Part shown: positions 1 to 11,262 of the stretch, in pieces
How positions within the stretch are numbered: position 1 is the first letter of the stretch
Layout: the number at the start of each line of letters is the position of its first letter
NCBI GenBank assembly: GCA_947625555.1
Contig: CANQOT010000008.1
Location: 1-64,000 of the forward strand
DNA from: an uncultured Clostridia bacterium
GTDB taxonomy: Bacteria; Bacillota; Clostridia; Christensenellales; Borkfalkiaceae
DNA: 64,000 nt
Direction: 5' to 3'
Notes under the pieces: generated by a model
The model's input: only the letters and a program-made list of their open reading frames with translations
What the model was told of the DNA's origin: nothing
The model's database searches: none
Translations under genes and position numbers: made by a program

Positions 1-2023
1 CAAACAAAAATGGCTCATTGTGGGATTGTCGCTCGCGATGGCCGCGACCCTCGGCGTGGGCATCTCCGCCTGCGGCGAAAAGACGCCCGACACGCCCGAA
101 CACACGCATACCTACGACGCGTGGGACTACAACGAGACCCAACACTGGAAGTACTGCGATGAGCACGGGACGGACAAGTCGAACATCGACGAGACCACCA
201 AAGCAAATCACGACTTCACCAATGGCGACTGCGTCTGCGGTGCGAAGAAGCCCGGCGAAGGCGGCGATGAAACTCCCGACGCCGACCTCGACACCCGCGA
301 GTTCTACGTTGTCGGCGGTGGCATGGGAACATTGAAAAACGGCACGTGGGACGGCCCCAAGACGGGTTTCCAATTTGCCAAAGCGCCCCACAAGGACGCA
401 AACGGCAACACCGTCTACACCTTCACAATGGAACTGTATTCCGCCGATGAATTCAAATTCATCGAAAAGAACGCGATCACCCAAGAGACAGATGAGAGCG
501 GCAACAGCAAGGCGGTTTGGCACGACGAGCTCGTGTTCACCCTGCCCGACCTCGATGTGAGCGCAGTTACGGGCGCATTCGCCCGCGCGTCCGAGACCTC
601 GGATAACATCACCGTGCAAAAGGGCAAGGACGGCGAGTATGAGTTCACCATTCGTACGACGAAGGACGGCGATATGAAGGCCAACAAAGTGGAAGTTCGC
701 CTCATCAAAGAGCTCGAACCCCTCGGCGTCGAGTCGCAGTATGAGATGTACCTCGTCGGAAAGATCGCTTCGAAGGCTACCTCCGATTGGCCGTCTATGA
801 TCGGCGTTGCAAACGTCCCTTCGAAGTGCTACAAAATGGAGTTGCAGGACGATGGGGAGACCTTCGCGATCGAGGTCGAACTTTCCATCTATGACCAGTG
901 GAAGGTCTGGAACTACAAGGTAGGGAACGTCAACGCCGGCTACTATCCCACGGGTATGGATGGCAATCTCTCCACGGGCGGTGGGCCGAACGGTTGGTAC
1001 CGCGTGACTTGGAAAGTGGGCGATTCCGACGTGGCAATCGCGCACGCACATCGCTATACGGTTTGGGATTACGATACCGAGGAGCACTGGAAGAAGTGCC
1101 CGCAGGACAACGAGAAAGACCAAACGACCGTTGCGCCGCATGACTTCGGAAGCGGCGACACCTGTGAATGCGGCTACAAGCAAGAGGCAGATCCGGATTG
1201 GAAAATCGCTCCCGACGGAACATTCCAGGAATACACGGGCGATTTCGAAAACCTCGTCATTCCCGCCAATCTCAAAGTGTTCCCCGAAGCGCTCGGCGAC
1301 TTGTTCGGCAAGCTCGACGACGCAAGCAATTATCCGAACGAAACGAATTGGAAAAAAGTGAAGTCGGTGACAGTCGCGCCCGGGAACAAGAATTTCAAAA
1401 TGGAGAACGGTGCCCTACTCTCCATGGACGGCAAGACGCTCTATGCTTACTTCTATTATAATACCGCAACAGAGGTAACCTTTGATAGCGTGGAAACAGT
1501 GGGGAACTCAGCATTCTGCTACAACGATAAACTGCAAACGATCAATTTGCCGAATGCCATTACATTAAACTCGTATGCGTTTAGGAGTACGACGACGCTT
1601 GGAAACGTTGCTTTCCCCAAGGTAGAGACGCTGGGCAGCGCCGTTTTTACGAGCTCCTCGATCGTATCCGCTGAATTTGAAAGTTTGAAAACGATGGCAG
1701 GCGTATCTTTCATGAGTTGCACGCGGCTTACGAGCTTGGTATTCGGCGATAAATTCGAAAGCCTTCTAAGAGGCATCGCAAGTATGTGCTCGCAATTAAA
1801 AACGATCACGATCAAGGCGGTGACGCCGCCCAAGGCAGGTTCGACTTCACTTTTCGTGATGTGTAATGCGCTTACAAATATCTACGTGCCCGCGGAGAGC
1901 GTGGAGGCATACAAGACGGCCAACAAGTGGAGTGCCAAGGCAAGTATCATCTCCGCGATCCCCACCGAGGCGGTTACCGTTGCCCCCGTCGAGGTTGCAA
2001 TGTTGCCCGAAAAGAAAGACTAA
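1..2023 (+). CDS. BspA/LRR_5-type surface lipoprotein, 5'-truncated by window edge
   Basis: Frame is open from the window start (...KQKWLIVGLSLAMAATLGVGISAC): signal peptide with lipobox ISAC; two H..W..HW..C...HDF..C.CG modules; C-terminal leucine-rich repeats. Listed ORF start at 20 is internal. Confidence 0.85.
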   Translation, partial: KQKWLIVGLSLAMAATLGVGISACGEKTPDTPEHTHTYDAWDYNETQHWKYCDEHGTDKSNIDETTKANHDFTNGDCVCGAKKPGEGGDETPDADLDTREFYVVGGGMGTLKNGTWDGPKTGFQFAKAPHKDANGNTVYTFTMELYSADEFKFIEKNAITQETDESGNSKAVWHDELVFTLPDLDVSAVTGAFARASETSDNITVQKGKDGEYEFTIRTTKDGDMKANKVEVRLIKELEPLGVESQYEMYLVGKIASKATSDWPSMIGVANVPSKCYKMELQDDGETFAIEVELSIYDQWKVWNYKVGNVNAGYYPTGMDGNLSTGGGPNGWYRVTWKVGDSDVAIAHAHRYTVWDYDTEEHWKKCPQDNEKDQTTVAPHDFGSGDTCECGYKQEADPDWKIAPDGTFQEYTGDFENLVIPANLKVFPEALGDLFGKLDDASNYPNETNWKKVKSVTVAPGNKNFKMENGALLSMDGKTLYAYFYYNTATEVTFDSVETVGNSAFCYNDKLQTINLPNAITLNSYAFRSTTTLGNVAFPKVETLGSAVFTSSSIVSAEFESLKTMAGVSFMSCTRLTSLVFGDKFESLLRGIASMCSQLKTITIKAVTPPKAGSTSLFVMCNALTNIYVPAESVEAYKTANKWSAKASIISAIPTEAVTVAPVEVAMLPEKKD

Positions 2024-2310
2024 CCCGCATTTTACCCCTGCCCCCTCCATGGGAGGGGGGTAGGGGTGTGGGGGACCTACCCCTGTTTTCCGTCCTCATT
2101 CCGAGGGGCGCAGCCCCGAGCGAATCTTGCCCTCTCCATGGGAGGGGGGTAGGGGGTGGGGTGACCTGCCCCTGTTTACGGGGGCGGGTGGCGAACGCAG
2201 TGAGACAGGTGGGGGTATTGCTTCTAATTACGTCATGTTGAGCTTGTCGAAACATCTCCTTATATAATAAGGTCATTCCTCGACTACGCTCGGAATGACG
2301 GAATAGAACA

Positions 2311-2640
2311 CGCCCCACCTCAGTCACGCTCACGCGTGACAGCTCCTCCCACGGAGGAGCCAAGATTCACTCGCTTCGCTCGGAATGAGGCACCCTCATT
2401 CGTCACGCCGCACGCGACGTGACACCTTCCCCCGTAGACGGGGGAAGGCTTGGAACAGTTCACCCTCCATAAATTCCCTCGTCGGTGCGGGGGTCCCCAT
2501 CTCCGCACCGACCCCCGCAAGGGGGTAGGGGAAGTTATGAGAACAAAGTAAAAATACAAAAAAACCGAGGTCTCCTCGGTTTTTTTGTTATTGCGCCCCC
2601 TCCATGGGAGGGGGATCAAGGGGGTGGGGTGACATTCTAA
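2311..2640. repeat. Non-coding duplicated block, copy A
   Basis: Near-identical to 2797-3125 over ~330 bp; contains several hairpins including a terminator-like one. Confidence 0.9.
2558..2586. terminator. Bidirectional intrinsic terminator-like hairpin
   Basis: AAAAAAACCGAGG-TCT-CCTCGGTTTTTTT. Confidence 0.75.
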
Positions 2641-2796
2641 TTACGTCACCCTGCCCCGACCGCGGCTTCTATTGATTATCCAAGGTCGGCACGAGCCGAA
2701 GGCGAAGTAGCCTGTCGAAGGGTCTCCGCATTATAAAAATAAGGAGATGTTTCGACACGCGCGTACCGCGCGGCTCAACATGACGAAATGATAGCT

Positions 2797-3125
2797 CGCC
2801 CCACCACAGTCACGCTCACGCGTGACAGCTCCTCCCACGGAGGAGCCAAGATTCACTCGCTTCGCTCGGAATGAGGCACCCTCATTCGTCACGCCGCACG
2901 CGGCGTGCCACCTTCCCCCGTAGACGGGGGAAGGCTTGGAACAGTTCACCCTCCATAATTTCCCTTCGTCGGTGCGGGGTCCCCATCTCCGCACCGACCC
3001 CCGCAAGGGGGTAGGGGAAGTTATGAGAACAAAGTAAAGTACAAAAAAACCGAGGTTCCCTCGGTTTTTTTGTTATTGCGCCCCCTCCATGGGAGGGGGA
3101 TTAAGGGGGTGGGGTGACGTTCTAA
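2797..3125. repeat. Non-coding duplicated block, copy B
   Basis: Near-identical to 2311-2640. Confidence 0.9.
3043..3073. terminator. Bidirectional intrinsic terminator-like hairpin (second copy)
   Basis: AAAAAAACCGAGG-TTC-CCTCGGTTTTTTT. Confidence 0.75.
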
Positions 3126-3521
3126 AACACCCCCCACCTCAGTCACGCTGCGCGTGACAGCTCCTCCCCAAGGAGGCGCTTTACCCTCATCAGTCACCTG
3201 CGGTGACAGCTTCCCCCCCTTGGGGGGAAGCCTTTCGTGCTTCGCGAATGGAATAATTGTGCCCGAAATCTTGAATTTTCTCATCAATAAAAATTGCATA
3301 AATTCATTTTTAAGTCAATTTTCACATCATTTTCAAAAATTCATACACAAAAAAATCCCCGCTTTCACGATGGGTCGGCCGCGCGGAATAACAATTTTTC
3401 AAATGATTCACATTATAATCGTGAAGAAAACGGTACAAAAATGCAAAGTTTTTACGCAATTCCACTCTAAAATGTGAATAAATTACAAAATATTGTAATT
3501 CGAATCGGGCGCGGTTTTCGT

Positions 3522-3550
3522 TTGACAAGCCGCACTTCGAATGGTATAAT
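3522..3550 (+). promoter_or_regulatory. SigA-type promoter upstream of the subtilase
   Basis: TTGACA (3522-3527) - 17 bp - TATAAT (3545-3550). Confidence 0.85.
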
Positions 3551-3672
3551 TTATTCACGAATGAAGGGCACAGATATGTGTCATATTTTTTTCGCGCGTC
3601 CAAAACGCGCCCGTTTTCGTGTAGAAGAAATTTTCGGGCGGGGGACGGGCCGCGGAAAGTGAGGAAAGTATC

Positions 3673-6600
3673 ATGGCAAAATTGGGAAGCATATTGAGAA
3701 AAACTACGATCTGTGCGGCGGCCGCCCTGATGGTCGGCTCCTTTACGGCCGCGCAGCTTATTTCCGTCGGGAAGAGAGGGGAGCCCACTTTGGCGGCTTC
3801 CGCAAGCAAGGGCGAGACGATCACCGATGTGACGGATAAGGTCGCCTCCAACCTTGCGGACTCCTTCAATTCCGATGTGGTGCGCAAGCTCCCCTCGGGC
3901 ATCGACGCCGACAGAGAGATCTCCGTCATCGTCCGCACGACGGATACCACCCTCATCACGGCATACGAGGCGCAGAACGCCCTCTCCCGCTATGGGAGCA
4001 TCTCCGCCTTTGCCGATTCCGAAGCGGGCGGCAAGGTCGTCGCGAAAATTTCGCGCGCGAACGCGAAGGCGCTCTCCCGCATCCAAAACGCCGGCGTGAA
4101 GTATGAACTCGGCGCGAGCTACGATACCGTTCTCGGCGGGTTCGAACTCGTCGTGAAGGCGCAGGAGTACGAGAAGATCGTCTCCGCCCTCGACGGGACG
4201 GACGCCATTCCCTCCATCAGCGAAGAATACGCCCCCGCAGAGGCGACCCTTGTCGAGAACAAGGTCAACGTCTACGATACGGGTATCTTCAACAGCGCCG
4301 ATTCCCCTTACAGGGGCGAGGGCACGCTCATCGCCGTCCTCGATACGGGCTACGACTACACCCACTCCGTGCTCGACCCCGAAGTTTTCGCGCGCGAAGT
4401 GGACGAGAACAATCTCTACATGACGCGCAGCAAGCTCGACGGGCTCGTCGGCGACCTCCAAGCGGCGCAGTACACCCGCGGGCTCTCCTCCGAGAAGGTC
4501 TATGTGAACGACAAGATCCCCTTCGCCTACGACTATGCCGACAAGGATACCGACGTCTATCCCCTCGATAGCGAACACGGCACCCATGTCGCGGGCATCA
4601 TCCTCGGCGACAACAGGGGTTCCTCCAAGAACAAGGAGGGGGATCCCACGATCGTGGGCGTCGCGCCCCTCGCACAGCTCGCCGCGATGAAGGTGTTCTC
4701 GGATACGGCCACGGGCGCAAAGCAATCGTGGATCACGGCCGCCATCGAGGACTGCGTCAAGCTCGGCGTCGACGTCATCAACATGTCCCTCGGCATGTCC
4801 GCGGGCTTCACCGTAGAGGACGACGAAGCCCAGCGCACCGCCTACGAGAACGTCGGCAAGGCGGGCATCAGCCTCGTCGCCGCCGCTTCCAACGACTACA
4901 ACTCGACCTTCGGTTCTGCGAAGAACGGGAATTTGGGCCTTACCTCCAACCCCGACTCCGCGACCGTCGGTACGCCTTCCACCTATTCCTCGGCGCTCTC
5001 CGTCGCCTCCATCAGCGGCGTCAAGACGTCCTATCTCAAATACGGCAAGGAGATCATGTACTTCACCGAGGCGGCCGACTCCGCCTCCGAGCCCATGGAT
5101 TTCGTCGACGAGATCCTCAAACCTTACGGCGTGGACTCCAAGGTCTTTGAATACGTCACCATCCCCGGCATCGGTTCTTATGCCGACTATTCGGGCCTCG
5201 ACATGACGGGCAAGATCGCCCTCGTGCGCCGCGGCAGCAATTCCTTCGAGGAAAAGGCGCGGGTCGCCATCGAGGATATGCACGCCGCAGGTATCATCGT
5301 CTACAACAACGTCTCGGGCGATATCTCGATGACGGTGGGCGGCGTCAAGGGCGCCATCTGCTCCATCTCGCAGGACAACGGCGAGATCCTCGCAAAGAAC
5401 AAGACGGGCAAGATCACCATAAGCCGCGACCAGGTCGCCGGGCCCTTCATGTCCGACTTCTCGAGCTGGGGTCCCACGCCCGATCTCCGCATCAAGCCCG
5501 AGATCACCGCACACGGCGGCGAGATCCTTTCCGCCGTCCCCGGGCAGAAGTACGACCGTCTCTCGGGCACCTCGATGGCTTCGCCCAACCAGGCGGGCGT
5601 CTCGGCCATTCTTCGCGAATATGTGAAGGAGAAGTTCGGCCTCACGGACGATTCCGACGAGACGAGGCGGGAAGTGACCGCACGCGTCAACCAGATCCTG
5701 ATGTCCACGGCGGACATCGCCTATAACACCAACGGGCTGCCCTATGCCGTCCGCAAGCAGGGCGCGGGCCTTGCCAACCTCACCGAGGCGCTCAACACGC
5801 CCGCATACCTTACGACCTACGAGCGCAACGACGAGCACCTCTACGACGGTTCGCCCCGCTTTATCGTCGACGACGAGCATGTGATGGATAAGGCCAAGCT
5901 CGAATACGGCGACGACCGCGACAGGACGGGCATCTACGACCTCGTCTTTACCATCAACAACGTCTCGGATAAGGCGCTCACCTACAAAGTGGGGGCCCTC
6001 GTGCAGACCGAAGGCGTGAGCGAGACACTCACCGTCCGCGGCGACAGCACCGTCACCGAGAAGGGCTACAAACTCTCGCCCGATGTGACCGTCACCGAAG
6101 TGGACGGCGCCGCCCATAAAGGCAACTCCGTCACCGTGCCCGCGAAGGGGGACGTCACCGTGACCGTCCGCATCGCGCTCTCCGATTCGGATAAGCAATA
6201 TCTCGAACAGAGCTTCGCAAACGGCATGTATGTCGAGGGCTTCATCACCCTCGATGCGAAGAAGAATACGAATATCGACCTCAACGTTCCCTTCCTCGCC
6301 TTCTACGGCGACTGGACGGAAGCGCCCCTTTTCGACCTCGACTACTTCGAGACCAATCCCGATGAGCTCGACAACGCCATCGACCCCGACGACAAGAAGA
6401 TGCCCGACGCCTATGCGACCCAGCCCATCGGCTCGATGTATTCCGACTATATCATGTATCTCGGCTCCTTCCCGTTCTTGCAGGATCCTTCGACGAAGCA
6501 GATCGCGGCGTCGCGCGAACACATCGCCCTCACCAACCAGCAGAACAGCAACGGCGTCAATTCCCTCTATGCCGTCTGGGCGGGCATGCTCCGCGCCTCC

Positions 6601-9600
6601 AAGTACGTCGATATCACCATCACGGATACGTCGACGGGGGAGGTCATTTGGAGCAAGACGGAGACCAACATCCGCAAGACGTACGGCTCGGGCAGCAGCT
6701 TCTACAACTCCACCGTGGATATCGGGTTCAGCATTCCCGAACACGACCTCAAAAACAACACGAAGTACATGGTGCGCCTCGAAGGGTACCTCGACTACGG
6801 CACCAGGGATTCGCAGAACAACAAGCGGAACGTGTTCGAGTTCCCGTTCGTGACCGACTTCCAGGCTCCCGCCGTGACGGGCGTGGAGTTCTACACCGAA
6901 CTCGACAGGTCCGATCCCTCCGCGCCCAAGACGCGCACATACGCGCGCATTTCCGTATATGATAATCATTATGCGGCAGGCGCCTTCCTCGGCTATATGA
7001 AGCTCGCCGGGCCCGATTCCGATTATTTGCTCGACATGCCCGGTTTCAGCAACTATCCCGTAGCCATCTCCGCTTCGTCCGCCAACACGACGACGGATAT
7101 CATCCTTGAACTCACCGATCACATGAAGGAGATCGCGACGGCGGCGCATCCCAACACCTTCACCGTCCAGCTCTTCGACTATGCGCTCAACATCTCCACC
7201 TTCGAGATCAAGGTCCCCGATAACGTGCAGAGCGTGGAATTTACGGGCGACATGGTGACGACGGACGATAACGGCATTCAGACCATCACGTTGAGCCCCA
7301 ACCAAAAGTATATCCTCGATCCCACCGTCTATCCTACCACGGAGTGGGCGAGCGCGCTCGAATATACCATCGCGGAAGGCGGCGAGAACGTCGCCAAGAT
7401 CGTTGGCAACAGGCTCATCGGTATCACGAAAGGGGAAACGACCCTCCTCGTCACGCGGAAGTTCAACAACTCGGAGACCGATCTCGAAGATCTCGGCTCT
7501 AAGCAGATCGCGTCCGTGAAGGTCGTCGTTCTCGGTCCCGGCGACGAGGGCTATAAGCCGCTCGACTCCGCGGGCATCAGCAGTTTCCGCCTCACGAGCT
7601 ACAAGACGGACAACGCCTTCTATATGCTCCGTTCGGAGGACCGCAGCATCGGCGAGACGGGGGACGAGACGCTCTTCCCCGCGAACATCTCCAACGATTC
7701 CTACTATCTTTCGATGTATCCCTCCGAGAAGGTGACGCTCACCTATGAGCTCCTCTCCTTCGAGAGCGGCGTCGAGGTGGTATTCAGGAGCAACAACGCG
7801 CGTATCGCGACGGTGAACGCAGATGGGCAGATCGAAGCGCTCCGCGAGGGCGGCACCTCCATCGAAGTCAGCGTCAAGCTGAACGGCACGACGCTCATCA
7901 GCGCCTATGTCACCATCAACGTCAAGGATCCCTACGAGCGCAACGGTCCCTTCCTTACGGGTTACCGCGGCATCGGGCAGATCGTGGACGGCGTTCCCAA
8001 CGGCGTCGTGGATATCGGCGCGGACCTCGGCGAGGACCACGGCCTCACCACCATCGAACAGTTTGCGTTCTCGCACTATGACCTCGTCCCGAAGGGACCC
8101 GACGACATCATCGACGAAGAGGATCCCTATTACACCAAGATGTGGTTCGTCGGCGAGAACGACCATATCAAGGAAGTCATCATTCCCGAAGGCGTCGAGA
8201 TGATCAATATGTACGCGTTCGCGGGCATGGATGGCCTCGAAAAGGTCGTCCTTCCCTCGACGCTCAAACAGATCGGCGTGGGCGCCTTCATGGATTGCCC
8301 CAAGCTCAAAGAAGTGCAGGGGCTTGAATACGTCCAGCTCATCAACCAGGATGCCTTCCGCAATACGGGCCTCCAAGAGGCAAAGCTCTCCAACGTGATC
8401 GCAGTCGGGAACTACGCCTTTGCGAACAGCCGCCTCGGCGGACGTCTCGAACTTCCCGCGACGGCGCAGTCCATCGGCGCGTATGCCTTCTCGGGCATCC
8501 GCGACATCGATACCCTCGTGATCAAAGCCTCTACCGTGAAGCTCGGCGAGGGCGCCTTCGCGAACGACGAGAGCCTTACGAACATCCCGACCATCAACGC
8601 GGCGAACATTCCCGAGGGCCTCTTCCTCGGCGATAAGAACCTCTCGACCATCGTCCTTGGCAAGGACGTCGAGAGCATCGACCGTAACGCCTTCAAGGGC
8701 ACGGGCATCGCGACCTTCGGCGTTGCGGAGGGCAACAAGACCTTCGCCGTGAGCGACGATCACAGGAGCCTCTACCGCATCGGCGAGGGGAACGAGAAGG
8801 AACTCCTCTGCGTCGTTCCCACGCTCACGGGCACCTATTCCGATGCGAACATCACCAAGGTGGGCGCGGGCGCCTTTGCGGGGCTCGGCCGCCTCACCAA
8901 CGTCATCCTCAACAACGTGACGGAGATCGGCGAGAGCGCCTTCTACGATTGCCCGACGCTCACGTCCGTCACCCTCGGCGACGTGACGAATATCCCCGAA
9001 TACGCCTTCTACGGTACGGCTATCAGGAGATTTGATTTCTCCAAGGTCACATCGATCGGCGCATACGCCTTCTACGGCAGCCAGCTCACCGCCGTCGAGA
9101 TCCCCGACGGGGCCACCATCGACGCCTATGCCTTTGCGGGCGCGACGAGCATCGCGACCGTCAAGATCGGCGACAACGTCACGATCGGCAATTACGCCTT
9201 TGCGAACAGCGCGGCCTATGGCGGCTACGAATCGTACAACGTCAGATACCCCGACGGCACGACCACCACGATGTACGAGGTCGGCTACCTCACCGAAACG
9301 AGCAGGCTGAACACCCTCACGACGGGCGACAACGTCGCCATCGGCAACTATGCGTTCGCCTTCCAGACGGCGCTCCGCACCGCGAAGCTGGGCGACAACG
9401 TCACCATCGGCAACTATGCCTTCTTCCTCTCGACCGCCCTCACGAACGCCGAGCTTTCGGGCGTGACGACCATCGGCAACAACGCCTTTGCGGGCATTCA
9501 GACGGGCCTCGCCGTGTTGGATGATGGGGCATACGATTACTATACAGAGAGCCATGGGGTGCAGGCGGGCGGTCTGAGGACCATCGACCTCACGTCGGCG

Positions 9601-11247
9601 ACCCGTATCGGCGAGAGCGCGTTTGCCTTCAACACCGCGCTCGCGACCGTGAAGTTGGGCGAACATCTCAATGAGATCGCGCCCCGCGCCTTCTTCGGCA
9701 CCAGGATCTCCTCGATCAACCTCGAAAATGTCGAAAAGATCGGCGATTACGCCTTCGGTTCCTATTCGACCGATGCCTTCTTCGACAACGAAACATCGAC
9801 GACCTATGCCGCGGCGATGTCCTCCATAGACCTTTCGAAGGTCGTCTCCATCGGCGTCCATGCCTTCGAGAATGCGGCTTCGCTCACGACGGTGACCCTT
9901 CCCGCTCCCGCAGAGGAGGAGCCCACCGCTACCGCCGCGGCGACGGAGACGATCATCGGCGACTATGCGTTCGTGAACAACGCCAACCTTTCGGAGGTCA
10001 ACAATCTCAAATATGTCCGCTCCGTCGGGGCGCATGCCTTCGAGCACGCGGCGCTTACGGGCGAACTCGACCTCGGCAGCGTCACCTCCGTCGGCGATCT
10101 CGCCTTTGCCTATAACGAGGGCATCACGGGCGTCGTGCTCGGCGAGAGCCTCTCCGACCTCGGCGATAATCCCTTCGCGGGCGATCCCACCGTATTCACC
10201 CGCAAGGACGACAAGGGCAACGACGTCGATACCTACGATATCGGCGATACCGTATCCGTCATCGGCGGCGTCCTCTACCGCAAGACGGAATTTGCTGGCG
10301 GCGATCTGCGCGGGTTGCGTACGGTCAACGGCCAGAAGCAGTACTACCTCTATGGGCTCGAACTCATCGCCTATCCCGCGACTTCGGAGGCCAAGTCCTA
10401 CACGGTGGAAGAGGGCACCGTCCGTATCGCGGCGGGTGCGTTCATGAACACCCAGCTCGAGCGGGTCGATCTTCCCACCTCCCTCGCCGCCATCGGCGAC
10501 AAGGCCTTCTACGGCGCGAACAAGCTCAAGATCGTCGTGTTCACGAGCCTCAGCGCGCCCATCCTCGAAGAGCAGTACGACGTGAACTATCAGATCGAAG
10601 GCGGCGAGAACAACAATCTCCCCGGGCACTATATCCAGAGTTCGCTCAACGGCTACAACTACGAGGACCTCGGCATTCTCAAATATGACATGTGGTTTGT
10701 CGATGCGACGAGTTACTTCTATGGCGCGAACTTCGTCGATTATATCGGCAAGACGAAGGGCGACCTCATCATGGTCCGCCCGAAGAACGGAACGGGTTAC
10801 GAGAACTTCATCTACGGGCAGTACTTCGACACCGTGCTCAACGGCGCCGCGGCTCCCGACGCAACGACCCGCGCCGTCATCCGCGCGATCAGCGTCCTTC
10901 CCGATGCAAGGGATATCACGGAGGAGACGCTTGCCTCCTACAAGGCCGTCATCGATGAGGCCCGTGCGCTCTACGACGCCATCTCGTCCGATGAACAGCG
11001 CGCCCTCATCTCCAACTATCAGAAGCTCCTCGACGTCGAAGAGAGCGTCAACAAGGTCACGGGCGGGCTCGATCCCGTCACGCCGCCCGAGCCCGAGAAG
11101 GGCGGTTCGGATATCACCACGGTCGCACTTGCGGTCGTATGCGGCGTCCTCGGCGCGGCGGTCATCGTCATGACGGCGCTCCTGCTCTCCCGCAAGAAGG
11201 GCAAGGACGGCGCGGACGAAGGCGACGACGGCGAGACCAACGAATAA
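3673..11247 (+). CDS. Large cell-envelope S8 subtilisin-like serine peptidase with C-terminal LRR array and C-terminal TM anchor
   Basis: Catalytic motifs DTGYDYTH, HGTHVAGI, GTSMASPNQAG; long BspA-type LRR region (NYAFANS.., AYAFYGS..); C-terminal TM helix followed by RKKGKDG. Confidence 0.93.
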   Translation: MAKLGSILRKTTICAAAALMVGSFTAAQLISVGKRGEPTLAASASKGETITDVTDKVASNLADSFNSDVVRKLPSGIDADREISVIVRTTDTTLITAYEAQNALSRYGSISAFADSEAGGKVVAKISRANAKALSRIQNAGVKYELGASYDTVLGGFELVVKAQEYEKIVSALDGTDAIPSISEEYAPAEATLVENKVNVYDTGIFNSADSPYRGEGTLIAVLDTGYDYTHSVLDPEVFAREVDENNLYMTRSKLDGLVGDLQAAQYTRGLSSEKVYVNDKIPFAYDYADKDTDVYPLDSEHGTHVAGIILGDNRGSSKNKEGDPTIVGVAPLAQLAAMKVFSDTATGAKQSWITAAIEDCVKLGVDVINMSLGMSAGFTVEDDEAQRTAYENVGKAGISLVAAASNDYNSTFGSAKNGNLGLTSNPDSATVGTPSTYSSALSVASISGVKTSYLKYGKEIMYFTEAADSASEPMDFVDEILKPYGVDSKVFEYVTIPGIGSYADYSGLDMTGKIALVRRGSNSFEEKARVAIEDMHAAGIIVYNNVSGDISMTVGGVKGAICSISQDNGEILAKNKTGKITISRDQVAGPFMSDFSSWGPTPDLRIKPEITAHGGEILSAVPGQKYDRLSGTSMASPNQAGVSAILREYVKEKFGLTDDSDETRREVTARVNQILMSTADIAYNTNGLPYAVRKQGAGLANLTEALNTPAYLTTYERNDEHLYDGSPRFIVDDEHVMDKAKLEYGDDRDRTGIYDLVFTINNVSDKALTYKVGALVQTEGVSETLTVRGDSTVTEKGYKLSPDVTVTEVDGAAHKGNSVTVPAKGDVTVTVRIALSDSDKQYLEQSFANGMYVEGFITLDAKKNTNIDLNVPFLAFYGDWTEAPLFDLDYFETNPDELDNAIDPDDKKMPDAYATQPIGSMYSDYIMYLGSFPFLQDPSTKQIAASREHIALTNQQNSNGVNSLYAVWAGMLRASKYVDITITDTSTGEVIWSKTETNIRKTYGSGSSFYNSTVDIGFSIPEHDLKNNTKYMVRLEGYLDYGTRDSQNNKRNVFEFPFVTDFQAPAVTGVEFYTELDRSDPSAPKTRTYARISVYDNHYAAGAFLGYMKLAGPDSDYLLDMPGFSNYPVAISASSANTTTDIILELTDHMKEIATAAHPNTFTVQLFDYALNISTFEIKVPDNVQSVEFTGDMVTTDDNGIQTITLSPNQKYILDPTVYPTTEWASALEYTIAEGGENVAKIVGNRLIGITKGETTLLVTRKFNNSETDLEDLGSKQIASVKVVVLGPGDEGYKPLDSAGISSFRLTSYKTDNAFYMLRSEDRSIGETGDETLFPANISNDSYYLSMYPSEKVTLTYELLSFESGVEVVFRSNNARIATVNADGQIEALREGGTSIEVSVKLNGTTLISAYVTINVKDPYERNGPFLTGYRGIGQIVDGVPNGVVDIGADLGEDHGLTTIEQFAFSHYDLVPKGPDDIIDEEDPYYTKMWFVGENDHIKEVIIPEGVEMINMYAFAGMDGLEKVVLPSTLKQIGVGAFMDCPKLKEVQGLEYVQLINQDAFRNTGLQEAKLSNVIAVGNYAFANSRLGGRLELPATAQSIGAYAFSGIRDIDTLVIKASTVKLGEGAFANDESLTNIPTINAANIPEGLFLGDKNLSTIVLGKDVESIDRNAFKGTGIATFGVAEGNKTFAVSDDHRSLYRIGEGNEKELLCVVPTLTGTYSDANITKVGAGAFAGLGRLTNVILNNVTEIGESAFYDCPTLTSVTLGDVTNIPEYAFYGTAIRRFDFSKVTSIGAYAFYGSQLTAVEIPDGATIDAYAFAGATSIATVKIGDNVTIGNYAFANSAAYGGYESYNVRYPDGTTTTMYEVGYLTETSRLNTLTTGDNVAIGNYAFAFQTALRTAKLGDNVTIGNYAFFLSTALTNAELSGVTTIGNNAFAGIQTGLAVLDDGAYDYYTESHGVQAGGLRTIDLTSATRIGESAFAFNTALATVKLGEHLNEIAPRAFFGTRISSINLENVEKIGDYAFGSYSTDAFFDNETSTTYAAAMSSIDLSKVVSIGVHAFENAASLTTVTLPAPAEEEPTATAAATETIIGDYAFVNNANLSEVNNLKYVRSVGAHAFEHAALTGELDLGSVTSVGDLAFAYNEGITGVVLGESLSDLGDNPFAGDPTVFTRKDDKGNDVDTYDIGDTVSVIGGVLYRKTEFAGGDLRGLRTVNGQKQYYLYGLELIAYPATSEAKSYTVEEGTVRIAAGAFMNTQLERVDLPTSLAAIGDKAFYGANKLKIVVFTSLSAPILEEQYDVNYQIEGGENNNLPGHYIQSSLNGYNYEDLGILKYDMWFVDATSYFYGANFVDYIGKTKGDLIMVRPKNGTGYENFIYGQYFDTVLNGAAAPDATTRAVIRAISVLPDARDITEETLASYKAVIDEARALYDAISSDEQRALISNYQKLLDVEESVNKVTGGLDPVTPPEPEKGGSDITTVALAVVCGVLGAAVIVMTALLLSRKKGKDGADEGDDGETNE

Positions 11248-11262
11248 CTTGAAGGATCGGAT

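Noticed and set aside
1974-3299. Short ORFs such as 1974-2363, 2320-2619, 2731-3006 and 3021-3299 encoding similar peptides
   Set aside because: They are translations of the duplicated non-coding repeats; similarity is at DNA level and palindromes explain the reading frames.
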